DNA of 64,000 nt from contig NZ_CP071794.1 of NCBI RefSeq assembly GCF_017498565.1, forward strand, positions 2,780,001 to 2,844,000, given 5' to 3'. The first letter of the stretch is position 1. Every line of letters starts with the position of its first letter. Origin of the DNA: Parasphingorhabdus cellanae. GTDB taxonomy: Bacteria > Pseudomonadota > Alphaproteobacteria > Sphingomonadales > Sphingomonadaceae. The notes beneath the pieces were generated by a model. That model did not search any database and was not told the origin of the DNA. It saw nothing but the letters and a program-made list of their open reading frames with translations. Positions 26,003 to 33,280 of the stretch are shown piece by piece. The position numbers and the translations under genes are program-made.

Positions 26003-26719
26003 TCAAGCGGCGGATAGCTCGCCGAGGCATAAATCTGCTGCGGGGTGAATGTCGGTGTCGACATCAGGCGTCATGCTGTCCTGATATTCGCCAGCAAGGC
26101 GGCACAGTCCGGCATTATCTGTGATGATCACCGAGTCCCGGCCATTAATTTCGATCAGGCCGCGGCGCGCCAGGTCGGTAAAGGTCCGACTGACCGTGTG
26201 CACCGTAAGGCCGAGGAAATCGGCTATGTCACTGCGCGACATCGGCACAAAAATATTGGGATCATCATTGGCTTGCTGCTTCAGGCACAACAGAAAAGCG
26301 GCCAGTCTTTCAGACGCTGTCCGGTGTCCCATGATGAACAGATAGCGCTGAGCCGTCGACATTGCGCGAAACAATATCGACACCGCTTCGTCCAGTTGCG
26401 GCTTTGGCGTGGAGTCGTCGGTAATGTCGCCGACCCGGTAACAGCGCACGACCACGTCCGTGACCGCCTCTGCTGCGGTGCCATAAGTGCCATGGTCAGC
26501 GCCGAAAACATCGCCGCTGAAAAAGAAACCGGTCAAATGCCGGTGGCCATCCATATGGAATCGGCAGGTGCGAACCGTCCCCTGGATCACTTCGTACCAG
26601 CGGGTGGCTTTCTGACCTTCGTCAAATATCAGTTGTCCTGCGCGAAACCGTAAAGTGGTCGAGCGCAGGTTAGAATGAAGCTCCTGCATCATGGCAGGTG
26701 CGGTGATTAGCGATTGCAT
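26003..26719 (-). CDS. Crp/Fnr-family transcriptional regulator
   Basis: A 238-residue regulator with a cyclic-nucleotide-binding-like sensor domain (RFRAGQLIFDEGQ, TGFFFSGDVFG) and a C-terminal winged helix with MSRSDIADFLGLTVHTVSRTFTDLARRGLI. The N terminus lacks the cysteine cluster of oxygen-sensing Fnr, so it is closer to FixK-type. ATG (complement of 26717-26719) is preceded by GAGGAG; the frame extends 24 codons upstream but without an SD. It sits 34 bp ahead of the outer-membrane barrel gene on the same strand and may be co-transcribed with it. Confidence 0.88.
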   Translation of the reverse strand: MQSLITAPAMMQELHSNLRSTTLRFRAGQLIFDEGQKATRWYEVIQGTVRTCRFHMDGHRHLTGFFFSGDVFGADHGTYGTAAEAVTDVVVRCYRVGDITDDSTPKPQLDEAVSILFRAMSTAQRYLFIMGHRTASERLAAFLLCLKQQANDDPNIFVPMSRSDIADFLGLTVHTVSRTFTDLARRGLIEINGRDSVIITDNAGLCRLAGEYQDSMTPDVDTDIHPAADLCLGELSAA

Positions 26720-27249
26720 CCGTGCTGTCTCCTCTAAGACTTCAGCACGACCCGATTTGTTCAATCCGCGTCGATATTCCCAGAATATCAACCCGGCCTC
26801 AGATGCGACCTTCTTGTTGTTTTGTGGGGATTATGTAGGGCAGCGACCCGGTAATCGTCCATCCAGCGATTCGCCTGTTTCGAACGCCAAGCGATTCTCC
26901 CTGCTGATTTTCACTAAGTAATTTTACCTATGGAATCCTGCGACTTTGTAAACTACCGTAAATTCAAGCAGTTGGCATGGACGTTTTTGTCCTATCCCGA
27001 TTCTGTGGTATGAGAGTAGAAGTAAAACATCGCCGAACCACATAGTCATGGCGATGAGAATTACTGCGACGATTTGTTGGGGAGGGAACAACCAACAATT
27101 TATTCAGTCAGCCTGTTCGGGCTGCGCTATGTTGCGACTGACGTCTGCGTGCAGGAATAGTGCCGCGGGTGTCCAAAAGACTGATCAAATGGGGGCATTT
27201 GTTCGTCGGCAGGGTTCTATTCTGTCCGATACTATAGAAGGTAGGCCTC
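26720..27249. other. 530-bp intergenic region with a 17-bp inverted repeat
   Basis: Divergent promoter region for the Crp/Fnr gene (minus) and the small LuxR gene (plus). The only clear structure is GATATTC-CCA-GAATATC (26774-26790), about 55 bp upstream of the Crp/Fnr start, a possible operator. An 86-codon open frame at 27048-27308 looks non-coding. Otherwise I see nothing. Confidence 0.5.
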
Positions 27250-27522
27250 GTGATGTTACAGCAAGAGAGTTTGACCAATGGTCCCGTACTCACGCTGAGA
27301 GAGCATGAGATATTGGAATTTATTGCTCAGGGATTGTCGACCAAGGAAGTGGCGCAGCATATTGATATCGCGCCGCGCACCGTCGACCGTCATGTCGAGA
27401 ATGTACGACTAAAATTACGAGCAAAGAACCGGACACATATGGTCGCTTGCGCTGTGATGGAGGGATTGCTGCGCGTTGACAACGAAGATCATGGCAAAGT
27501 GCTCAGTGATGATGCGCTGTAG
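27250..27522 (+). CDS. Single-domain LuxR-type HTH regulator (paralogue)
   Basis: A 90-residue protein made up of a LuxR helix-turn-helix (LTLREHEILEFIAQGLSTKE through RTVDRHVENVRLKL). It starts with GTG 27250 or the adjacent ATG 27253; GAAGG just upstream fits GTG better. It is a near copy of the protein at 21854-22147, including the shared KNRTHMVACAV-like tail. The two paralogues bracket the SARP-hydrolase, barrel and Crp/Fnr genes. Confidence 0.82.
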   Translation: MMLQQESLTNGPVLTLREHEILEFIAQGLSTKEVAQHIDIAPRTVDRHVENVRLKLRAKNRTHMVACAVMEGLLRVDNEDHGKVLSDDAL

Positions 27523-27601
27523 GTAATATTGTCTATCGGCGCAGCATTGCCGCATATGTGAATGAATCTGTTGTCAAAATTGACCGGATCAGCCAAGTCT
27601 T

Positions 27602-27617
27602 TCGCTAATATTAGCGA
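27602..27617. promoter_or_regulatory. Perfect 16-bp palindrome upstream of the serine hydrolase gene
   Basis: TCGCTAATATTAGCGA is fully self-complementary and lies 18 bp before the ATG. It is nested within a 7-bp inverted repeat CCGGATC (27584-27590) / GATCCGG (27616-27622). Likely a repressor operator; the repressor is not evident nearby. Confidence 0.5.
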
Positions 27618-27634
27618 TCCGGAGTCTGACCAGC

Positions 27635-28825
27635 ATGACAGCAAATATCGGCGGCACGACAACTGCAAAATTTGAACGTCTAAAAGACGAGTTCGCACGT
27701 AACTTTGCCGAGCGCGGTGAAGTCGGGGCGTCGGTTTGTGTCAGCGTTAATGGTGAAACGGTTGCTGACCTCTGGGGCGGCGTTGCTGATCCGGCGACCA
27801 ATACGCCTTGGGAGCGCGATACAATTTCGATCGTTTTCTCTTGTACAAAGGCGGCGACAGCCTTGTGCGCGCATATATTGATTGATCGCGGCTTATTGAA
27901 GCTACACGCGCCGGTTTCGGACTATTGGCCTGAATTTGCCCAAAATGGCAAAGAGGCAACCACTGTCCAAATGATGCTCAACCACGAAAGCGCGGTTCCT
28001 GCGCTACGCGAACCGGTGAAACCGGGCGGCTATCTTGATTGGGATTATATGATCAAGCGGCTGGAGGATGAAGAGCCGTTTTGGGAACCGGGAACCCGTA
28101 ATGGCTATCATATGGTCAGTTTTGGCTGGACGGTGGGAGAGCTGGTCCGGCGCGTTTCAGGTAAGTCGCTGGGGCAATTTTTTCAGGTTGAGGTCGCTGG
28201 GCCTCTAAATGCTGATTTCTGGATTGGATTGCCCGACGATATCACGCATCCGATCGCGCCGATCATCATGGCGACGCCAGATCCGTCGGCAGAGCTAAGC
28301 CCTTTCACCAAAAAACTGCTCACTGACCCGCAATCGATCCAGGCGCTTTCATTCCTCAATAGCGGCGGCTGGAACCAAAATGATCCTATAGCCCATAAAG
28401 CTGAAATCGGCGGGGCCGGGGGATTGTCCAATGCGCGCGGTCAGGTGGCGATGTATGAACCGCTTGCGCTTGGCGGTTCTCACAAAGGCGTGACATTGGT
28501 TTCACCCGAACGATTGGCGCACATGGGCCAAGTGTCCACAGCGACACAGATTGATGCGACCTTGCTTGCACCCACTCGCTTTGCCTCAGGTTTCATGAAA
28601 TCAATGGACAACCGTGCCTATCCAGGCGGTGACCAAATGTCTGCCGTTATCGGTGATGCAGCCTTCGGTCATGTCGGCGCGGGCGGCTCCATTGGTTTTG
28701 CTGACCCGGATTATGGTTTGGCGTTTAGCTATACAATGAACCAGATGGGCATGGGATTGCTGCTCAATGATCGTGGTCAATCATTGGTCGATGCTACCTA
28801 TGCGATATTAAACGAATCAAGATAG
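27635..28825 (+). CDS. Serine hydrolase, beta-lactamase/EstB family
   Basis: A 396-residue enzyme of the class-C beta-lactamase-like superfamily, most similar in layout to EstB-type carboxylesterases. The catalytic S-x-x-K is SCTK (about residue 70-73, within VFSCTKAATAL), followed by a Tyr-containing NGYHMVSFGW motif and a C-terminal GHVGAGGSIGFAD segment. No signal peptide, so cytoplasmic; true antibiotic resistance is unlikely. SD GGAG at 27621-27624. The 16-bp palindrome upstream suggests dedicated repression. Confidence 0.87.
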   Translation: MTANIGGTTTAKFERLKDEFARNFAERGEVGASVCVSVNGETVADLWGGVADPATNTPWERDTISIVFSCTKAATALCAHILIDRGLLKLHAPVSDYWPEFAQNGKEATTVQMMLNHESAVPALREPVKPGGYLDWDYMIKRLEDEEPFWEPGTRNGYHMVSFGWTVGELVRRVSGKSLGQFFQVEVAGPLNADFWIGLPDDITHPIAPIIMATPDPSAELSPFTKKLLTDPQSIQALSFLNSGGWNQNDPIAHKAEIGGAGGLSNARGQVAMYEPLALGGSHKGVTLVSPERLAHMGQVSTATQIDATLLAPTRFASGFMKSMDNRAYPGGDQMSAVIGDAAFGHVGAGGSIGFADPDYGLAFSYTMNQMGMGLLLNDRGQSLVDATYAILNESR

Positions 28826-28881
28826 CTGATCGGGCCGCTTTATCTGGACTGAAAAACTAACAGTTTCAGAGCCATAGACCC

Positions 28882-28888
28882 GTTAACC
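28882..28888. promoter_or_regulatory. Possible CtrA half-site in the sciP promoter
   Basis: GTTAACC, matching the TTAACC half of the CtrA box, lies about 95 bp upstream of sciP. In Caulobacter sciP is CtrA-activated, so the location is suggestive, but a short motif is weak evidence. Confidence 0.35.
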
Positions 28889-28980
28889 TTATCCATTCGA
28901 GTTTGATTTATCTCCCTCGCGCTAATTTTCTTGCGCGGGGCAAACGCAAAGAAATGCCGTTGGGCATATAAGAGGTAAAT

Positions 28981-29271
28981 ATGATCGAGAACCAACGTCC
29001 AAGACCAGCTATTGTCATTGGTCCCCTAGGCGAAGCCATGACCAAGGATGATTTACCTCATCCGTCGACCACCCGGTGGGTCGTGCGCAGAAAAGCCGAA
29101 GTTGTTGCAGCTGTTAACGGCGGCATGCTGACTACCGATGAAGCGTGTGATCGCTACAATCTCTCGCTAGAGGAATTTATCTCGTGGCAGCAGGCGATTG
29201 AGCGTGCAGGTATGCCAGGATTGCGAGTGACGCACTTGCAGGATAACCGGGAACATTATCAGAGAGCCTGA
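28981..29271 (+). CDS. sciP: CtrA inhibitor SciP (DUF1153)
   Basis: Small DNA-binding cell-cycle regulator that restrains CtrA-dependent transcription in Caulobacter and relatives. The 96-residue length and the conserved blocks match: RPAIVIGPLGEAMTKDDLP at the N terminus, TTRWVVRRKAEVVAAV, then the helix-turn-helix around LTTDEACDRYNLSLEEFISW. AAGAGG lies just before the ATG. Stands alone between a serine hydrolase gene and the convergent Lrp-type regulator. Confidence 0.93.
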   Translation: MIENQRPRPAIVIGPLGEAMTKDDLPHPSTTRWVVRRKAEVVAAVNGGMLTTDEACDRYNLSLEEFISWQQAIERAGMPGLRVTHLQDNREHYQRA

Positions 29272-29336
29272 GATCAAGGCGATTTGAAGCCGCTTGGTCA
29301 GCGGCAATATAGTGATCTCAACGGACGAATAGGGGG

Positions 29337-29789
29337 TCAGGCCCGTTTGTCCGTTGGTGATCCCAGACAGATATGGGACGTAATGCTGCTGACCTGTGAC
29401 AAGGTACCGAGGACATCAGCATGAAAGGCTTTATACGCAGCCAAATCCGCAACCTCCACGCGCAGCAGATATTCCACTGATCCAGTGATATTGTGGCATT
29501 CGCGGACCTCTGGCGCGCGGGCAACGGCTTGCTCAAAGGCTTGGGCATCCTTTTTCAGATGCTCCGACAACCCGACCATGACGAAAATCGTGATAGCAGC
29601 GCCGCGAACGGCTGGATCGAGAATGGCGCGATAGCCTTTGATCAAGCCTTTGCTTTCCAGGTCCTGCACGCGCCGCAGACAGGCTGATGCAGACAGCCCA
29701 ACCTTCGCGGCCAGATCGATATTGCTCAATCGGCCATCTTGTTCGAGTGCATGCAATATATTGCGGCTTATAGCATCAATTTTGGTCAT
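29337..29789 (-). CDS. Lrp/AsnC-family transcriptional regulator
   Basis: A 150-residue regulator with an N-terminal helix-turn-helix (ILHALEQDGRLSNIDLAAKV, SASACLRRVQDLE) and a C-terminal RAM ligand-sensing domain (TGSVEYLLRVEVADLAAYKAF). The start is taken as ATG (complement of 29787-29789), where the family consensus MTKIDAISRNIL begins; the frame runs 32 codons further upstream but that extension crosses the inverted repeat and looks non-coding. Divergent from an indoleamine 2,3-dioxygenase-like gene, as regulators of kynurenine-type tryptophan catabolism often are, so its ligand may be tryptophan or kynurenine. Confidence 0.9.
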   Translation of the reverse strand: MTKIDAISRNILHALEQDGRLSNIDLAAKVGLSASACLRRVQDLESKGLIKGYRAILDPAVRGAAITIFVMVGLSEHLKKDAQAFEQAVARAPEVRECHNITGSVEYLLRVEVADLAAYKAFHADVLGTLSQVSSITSHICLGSPTDKRA

Positions 29790-29847
29790 ATATTGCTTAT
29801 GATGGCGATTTTGACGCCAATAGACAAGCACCTTGCGCCCAATTTGC

Positions 29848-29876
29848 GCTATTATTGTGTACTCAGCAATAATAGC
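29848..29876. promoter_or_regulatory. Inverted-repeat operator between the Lrp-type and IDO-like genes
   Basis: GCTATTATTG (29848-29857) and CAATAATAGC (29867-29876) form a perfect 10-bp inverted repeat with a 9-bp spacer. It abuts the SD (AAGG, 29877-29880) of the IDO-like gene, so a bound regulator would block it. The best candidate binder is the divergent Lrp/AsnC protein. Confidence 0.7.
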
Positions 29877-29888
29877 AAGGATCATGAC

Positions 29889-31058
29889 GTGGCCGCCTTT
29901 AACCTTACTGATTATGACATCTGCAAAGAGCGCGGCTTTCTGTCGTCATTCGACCCCGAAAAGATCGCGTTACCCCAAGACCTGGCAATCATATGCCAAG
30001 CCGCGATGGCATTGCCGAAAACCATCCCTTCGGGATCAGTGCGCCGCCATATAGAAGACCTGCCACGATTGGACCTGGCCGACTTTTGCGCGTCCGCCAG
30101 TTTGGGAGAAAGGCGCGTTGCGATGGTGCATTATTCCTTTCTCGTGCAGGCATATATATGGGGTGAGCCAGAGCCGCCGAGACATCTCCCCCAATGTCTT
30201 GCCGTTCCAATCTGGCAATTGGGCCAGTCCATCGGACAGCCGCCGCTCTTGACCTATTCCAGCTACGTGCTCGACAATTGGGCCCGGCTTGACCCGGAAG
30301 GTCCGATAGATTTATCCAATATTCATATGCTGCAACCTTTTTTGGGAGGGCAGGATGAGGCATGGTTCATACTCATTCATGTCGCCATCGAAGCCCGGGC
30401 CGGCGAAATGCTGGCGGCCATACCGGCGCTGGTACAAGCGTGCCGGAACGAGGATGTAGACACCCTGGAAACGGGCTTGTCGGCCATGTCCGCCGTCTGG
30501 GATGATATGAATGATATTTTTAGCCGTATGCCAGACCGTTGTGACCCCTACATCTATTTTCATCGTGTCAGACCCTGGATTCATGGATGGAAAGACAATC
30601 CAGCTCTTGCAGGTGGTCTAATCTACGAAGGCGTCGAAGAAACCGCCGGACAGCCGCAGATATTCCGCGGACAGACCGGGTCACAATCCTCTATCGTACC
30701 ATCCATGGATGCCTTTCTGGGTGTTGATCATGCCGGCGATCCCTTGCGCACCTATCTCGATGAGCTGCATATCTATCGCCCGCCCGAGCATCGCAAATTT
30801 ATTGATGATATTCGGGCGAACAGTGTTTTGCGACCCTTCATACAGTCAGTTGGTTCGTCGATGCTGGCAGGCCTTTACAATGAATGCGTGGAAAATCTGA
30901 CCCGGTTCCGGACGCGGCATCTCGAATATGCCGCCAGTTACATCAACAAACAGTCAAAGGGCGGGGTTGGCAACACTTCAGATGTCGGCACCGGCGGCAC
31001 ACCGTTTATGAAATATCTCAAAAAGCATCGCGATGAAGCGGCGGCGCATATGCTTTAA
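29889..31058 (+). CDS. Indoleamine 2,3-dioxygenase-like haem protein
   Basis: Probably opens the indole ring of tryptophan or a related indoleamine to the N-formylkynurenine type product. 389 residues from GTG 29889, chosen because AAGG sits 8 bases upstream and the upstream in-frame stretch overlaps the divergent regulator. IDO-family features include SYVLDNWARLD, FRGQTGSQSS, and HRKFIDDIRAN with the likely proximal haem-ligand His near residue 300, then RTRHLEYAASYI. It uses the IDO fold rather than the more usual bacterial tryptophan 2,3-dioxygenase. No kynureninase or formamidase gene is adjacent. The 3' end overlaps the convergent NRDE gene by 4 bp. Confidence 0.82.
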   Translation: MAAFNLTDYDICKERGFLSSFDPEKIALPQDLAIICQAAMALPKTIPSGSVRRHIEDLPRLDLADFCASASLGERRVAMVHYSFLVQAYIWGEPEPPRHLPQCLAVPIWQLGQSIGQPPLLTYSSYVLDNWARLDPEGPIDLSNIHMLQPFLGGQDEAWFILIHVAIEARAGEMLAAIPALVQACRNEDVDTLETGLSAMSAVWDDMNDIFSRMPDRCDPYIYFHRVRPWIHGWKDNPALAGGLIYEGVEETAGQPQIFRGQTGSQSSIVPSMDAFLGVDHAGDPLRTYLDELHIYRPPEHRKFIDDIRANSVLRPFIQSVGSSMLAGLYNECVENLTRFRTRHLEYAASYINKQSKGGVGNTSDVGTGGTPFMKYLKKHRDEAAAHML

Positions 31059-31822
31059 ACCGGCCAAGAGAAGGTAAGGGCGGTTTGCCCCGTGATCTCG
31101 GCAGACGACGCAAAGCGCCGTTCGATTATTAACCCATCGCCTTCATGGTCTATCACCACCACCGTGCTGCAACGCGTTCCATAAACCGGATTACGAATGA
31201 ATATCGGCGAATATTGCGGGTGGCGGGCCAAGTCGTCTTTTGCGTAATTCTCGGCTTCGCCCTGCGGGAAATATGGCGTCTCATCCTGCAAGGCATTTAG
31301 AAGATGTTCGGGATTTTCCGCGCTGCCGTTCATCCATGTTTTCAGAGACATTTTGAGAGTGCCTGATTTTGGCCAGGGCCTTTCCAGTGGTCCATTGGAA
31401 AGATCATATATGTCTGCTGTCAAAGCTCCGCTAACCGGCTCGGGCTGGTTGGAGTGGATCAGCGCTTGGTCGCCTGAAATAGTAATCAGATTGAATGGAT
31501 TGAAATCCTCAAACTCGGACACAGAAAAATCCGAATAGGAACCCTCGCCAGACAGAAAGTCTTTCAAAAGATCGCCGCGTGAGCTTTTCCCGCTATCGGG
31601 CGCACCATAACCGCTTAAATTTGTGACCACTGCAAAACGGCCCTCTTCAGAAACACCCAGCCATGTGCCGCCCGCTTTCGTATCCCGTCCGGCTAGCAAA
31701 TGGGCTGGATTGTCCCAGCGGCTAAGCGGCGCTGCAGGTCGTGCGTGCATTTCATCGCGGTTACCGATCGCAATCAGTTTCCAGCGCGGATGGGATTGCC
31801 ATGCAAAAGTAACGATACACAT
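31055..31822 (-). CDS. NRDE/TANGO2-family protein
   Basis: A 255-residue member of the NRDE (TANGO2) family, with the defining N-terminal Cys2 (MCIVTFAW) and the GNRDEMHARP motif at about residues 20-29, followed by WLGVSEEGRFAVVTNL. The N-terminal Cys suggests an Ntn-hydrolase-like fold; biochemical function is unsettled, with links to haem and lipid handling in eukaryotes. Convergent with the haem-dependent IDO-like gene. Confidence 0.9.
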   Translation of the reverse strand: MCIVTFAWQSHPRWKLIAIGNRDEMHARPAAPLSRWDNPAHLLAGRDTKAGGTWLGVSEEGRFAVVTNLSGYGAPDSGKSSRGDLLKDFLSGEGSYSDFSVSEFEDFNPFNLITISGDQALIHSNQPEPVSGALTADIYDLSNGPLERPWPKSGTLKMSLKTWMNGSAENPEHLLNALQDETPYFPQGEAENYAKDDLARHPQYSPIFIRNPVYGTRCSTVVVIDHEGDGLIIERRFASSAEITGQTALTFSWPV

Positions 31823-31890
31823 TGCGCTTCTATTGCGGACCAGGATGCATTTGGCGAGCGATATTCGGCCTTATTGGCTGGCAATAGCGC

Positions 31891-32568
31891 TTATAATCGT
31901 CGTCCTTTCCAAACGACACGCCCGATAATATTAACCTCTTGCGGCTCGACATCATCCCAGTCGGGATAGCGTATATTATCACTGCGGATCGACAATTTGC
32001 CGGACGGGCGCAGCGCCAGCCTTTTGACCAGCAGCACATCGTCCATGCGCAGAACATATATGCCATCGCGCAACGGCCGCTCGGCGGCACTGTGATCGAC
32101 CATGATGTCGTCGCCATCGCATAAAGTTGGATCCATTGAGTCGCCGTCCACCACGATCAGAGATAATTTATCGGGATCGGTGCCAATTTGTTTCAGCCAT
32201 TTGGCACCGAACGCCATGCTGTCTTGCGGGGCTTCATCGTCCGCCAGCGACCCGGGCCCAGCCGATGCACCGAGCTGGAGCTGTTTGATCCGCACCATAT
32301 CCTGTGTGCCAACCGCCGACATTGGCGCGGACACCGAAGCAACGCCTCCGCCCAGAAGTTGTTCATCGACCGCATAAAATTCCGCGAGCTTCCGGCGGTC
32401 TTCCTCGTCCAGCTTTCGCGGTGTGCCGCGCTTTATATATTGCTGGATATAGGCAGGATTCTTGCCGAGAAAACGCGACAATGATGAAAAATCATCACCA
32501 TTTTCCCGGATCAGCCGTTCCAGATTGGCGCGCGGAAGGTCGCCGGGGGCAAGAATATTCTGAGCCAT
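31891..32568 (-). CDS. S24-family phage-type repressor (HTH plus self-cleaving peptidase domain)
   Basis: A 225-residue LexA/CI-like regulator: N-terminal helix-turn-helix-like region (FSSLSRFLGKNPAYIQQYI), a linker, then an S24 peptidase domain with nucleophile Ser in VDGDSMDP and Lys in LLVKRLAL. An Ala-Gly pair in GASAGPG marks a possible self-cleavage site. It could therefore respond to DNA damage through RecA. It is divergent from a small HTH gene, with three operator-like repeats in the 152-bp gap. No phage genes surround it, so this may be a domesticated switch or a sphingomonad core regulator. Confidence 0.88.
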   Translation of the reverse strand: MAQNILAPGDLPRANLERLIRENGDDFSSLSRFLGKNPAYIQQYIKRGTPRKLDEEDRRKLAEFYAVDEQLLGGGVASVSAPMSAVGTQDMVRIKQLQLGASAGPGSLADDEAPQDSMAFGAKWLKQIGTDPDKLSLIVVDGDSMDPTLCDGDDIMVDHSAAERPLRDGIYVLRMDDVLLVKRLALRPSGKLSIRSDNIRYPDWDDVEPQEVNIIGRVVWKGRRL

Positions 32569-32603
32569 GCCCTTATCCTATCGCCGCTGGCCGGAAATGG
32601 CAA

Positions 32604-32656
32604 TAGGAAAAATCCTAGACATGTAGGAAATTACATTTCAGATAGGAAATTGCCTA
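32604..32656. promoter_or_regulatory. Three regularly spaced operator-like repeats between divergent repressor and small HTH genes
   Basis: TAGGAAAAATCCTA (32604-32617), TAGGAAATTACATT (32624-32637, imperfect) and TAGGAAATTGCCTA (32643-32656) share TAGG-N6-CCTA dyad symmetry and start 20 and 19 bp apart, about two helical turns. The layout resembles the three-site operators of lambdoid switches. Confidence 0.75.
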
Positions 32657-32720
32657 TCATAATCGAGTCGGCTGCGTCGCATCGGCGCAGAGATAGGCGC
32701 ACTCGAAAGGAGAACAGCCC

Positions 32721-32909
32721 ATGTATTTATTACGTGAAATAGAGAAGTTCATGGCGGAAACAGAGATGCCCTGGACCAAATTTGGTCGGCTTTCCGTGCA
32801 TGATCCGCGCTTTGTCGAAGATCTGCGCAACGGACGCCAACCGGGTAAAAAAATTTCCCAACGTGCGGAACATTTCATGAACAAATGGCGGAATGATCAT
32901 GCCTCTTAA
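32721..32909 (+). CDS. Small HTH-like protein opposite the S24 repressor
   Basis: A 62-residue basic protein, ATG with AAGGAG 8 bases upstream. The stretch TKFGRLSVHDPRFVEDLRNG followed by RQPGKKISQRAEHF looks like a compact helix-turn-helix of phage or toxin-antitoxin type, so it may play a Cro-like role across from the repressor. Its 3' end overlaps the next small gene by 17 bp. Function not known. Confidence 0.7.
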   Translation: MYLLREIEKFMAETEMPWTKFGRLSVHDPRFVEDLRNGRQPGKKISQRAEHFMNKWRNDHAS

Positions 32910-33249
32910 ATCAGATGTTCCCACGCTATGGGTAAAAAAGCCGAAGAACGTTACGGACCAGTTGGCCGAACAAATGCAGGCGCTGGTGGGACTGGATTAT
33001 CAGGTCCGCCTGCTGCGGGAGCGGCCATGGGCAAGCATCACATTTTCCGGCGTACGCTGCCGCTTTGCTATTGCGCCGTTATGGAGGGGGAGCCCCGCCA
33101 TCTCGCAATCTTGTTGCGCCCGGTTGCTCGGCCACTCCTACGATCTGCACGGTCATTTTGTTGCGGATCTGGTGAGCGAGCGACCCGATGATGACGCGGA
33201 TCAGACGGTCACTATAGAAATATTGGCGATCGATGATCCGGTGGCATAA
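32893..33249 (+). CDS. Hypothetical protein coupled to the small HTH gene
   Basis: A 118-residue protein (or 116 from the second ATG at 32899) with GGCGGA just upstream of the start. It has no motif I recognise; a central FSGVRCRFAIAP strand-like segment and an acidic end (SERPDDDADQTVTIEIL) suggest a small globular alpha/beta protein. Overlap with the preceding gene implies co-translation, so it belongs to the same switch-controlled unit. Confidence 0.6.
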   Translation: MIMPLKSDVPTLWVKKPKNVTDQLAEQMQALVGLDYQVRLLRERPWASITFSGVRCRFAIAPLWRGSPAISQSCCARLLGHSYDLHGHFVADLVSERPDDDADQTVTIEILAIDDPVA

Positions 33250-33280
33250 TAGTATATTATTCCTGCCTACCGCTTTGCGT

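Noticed and set aside
27048..27308. 86-codon plus-strand ORF before the small LuxR gene
   Set aside because: Overlaps the LuxR start, no SD, no recognisable domain; composition unlike local genes.
29300..29330. Small stem near the sciP 3' end (GCCGCT/AGCGGC)
   Set aside because: Six base pairs and no T run; too weak to call a terminator.
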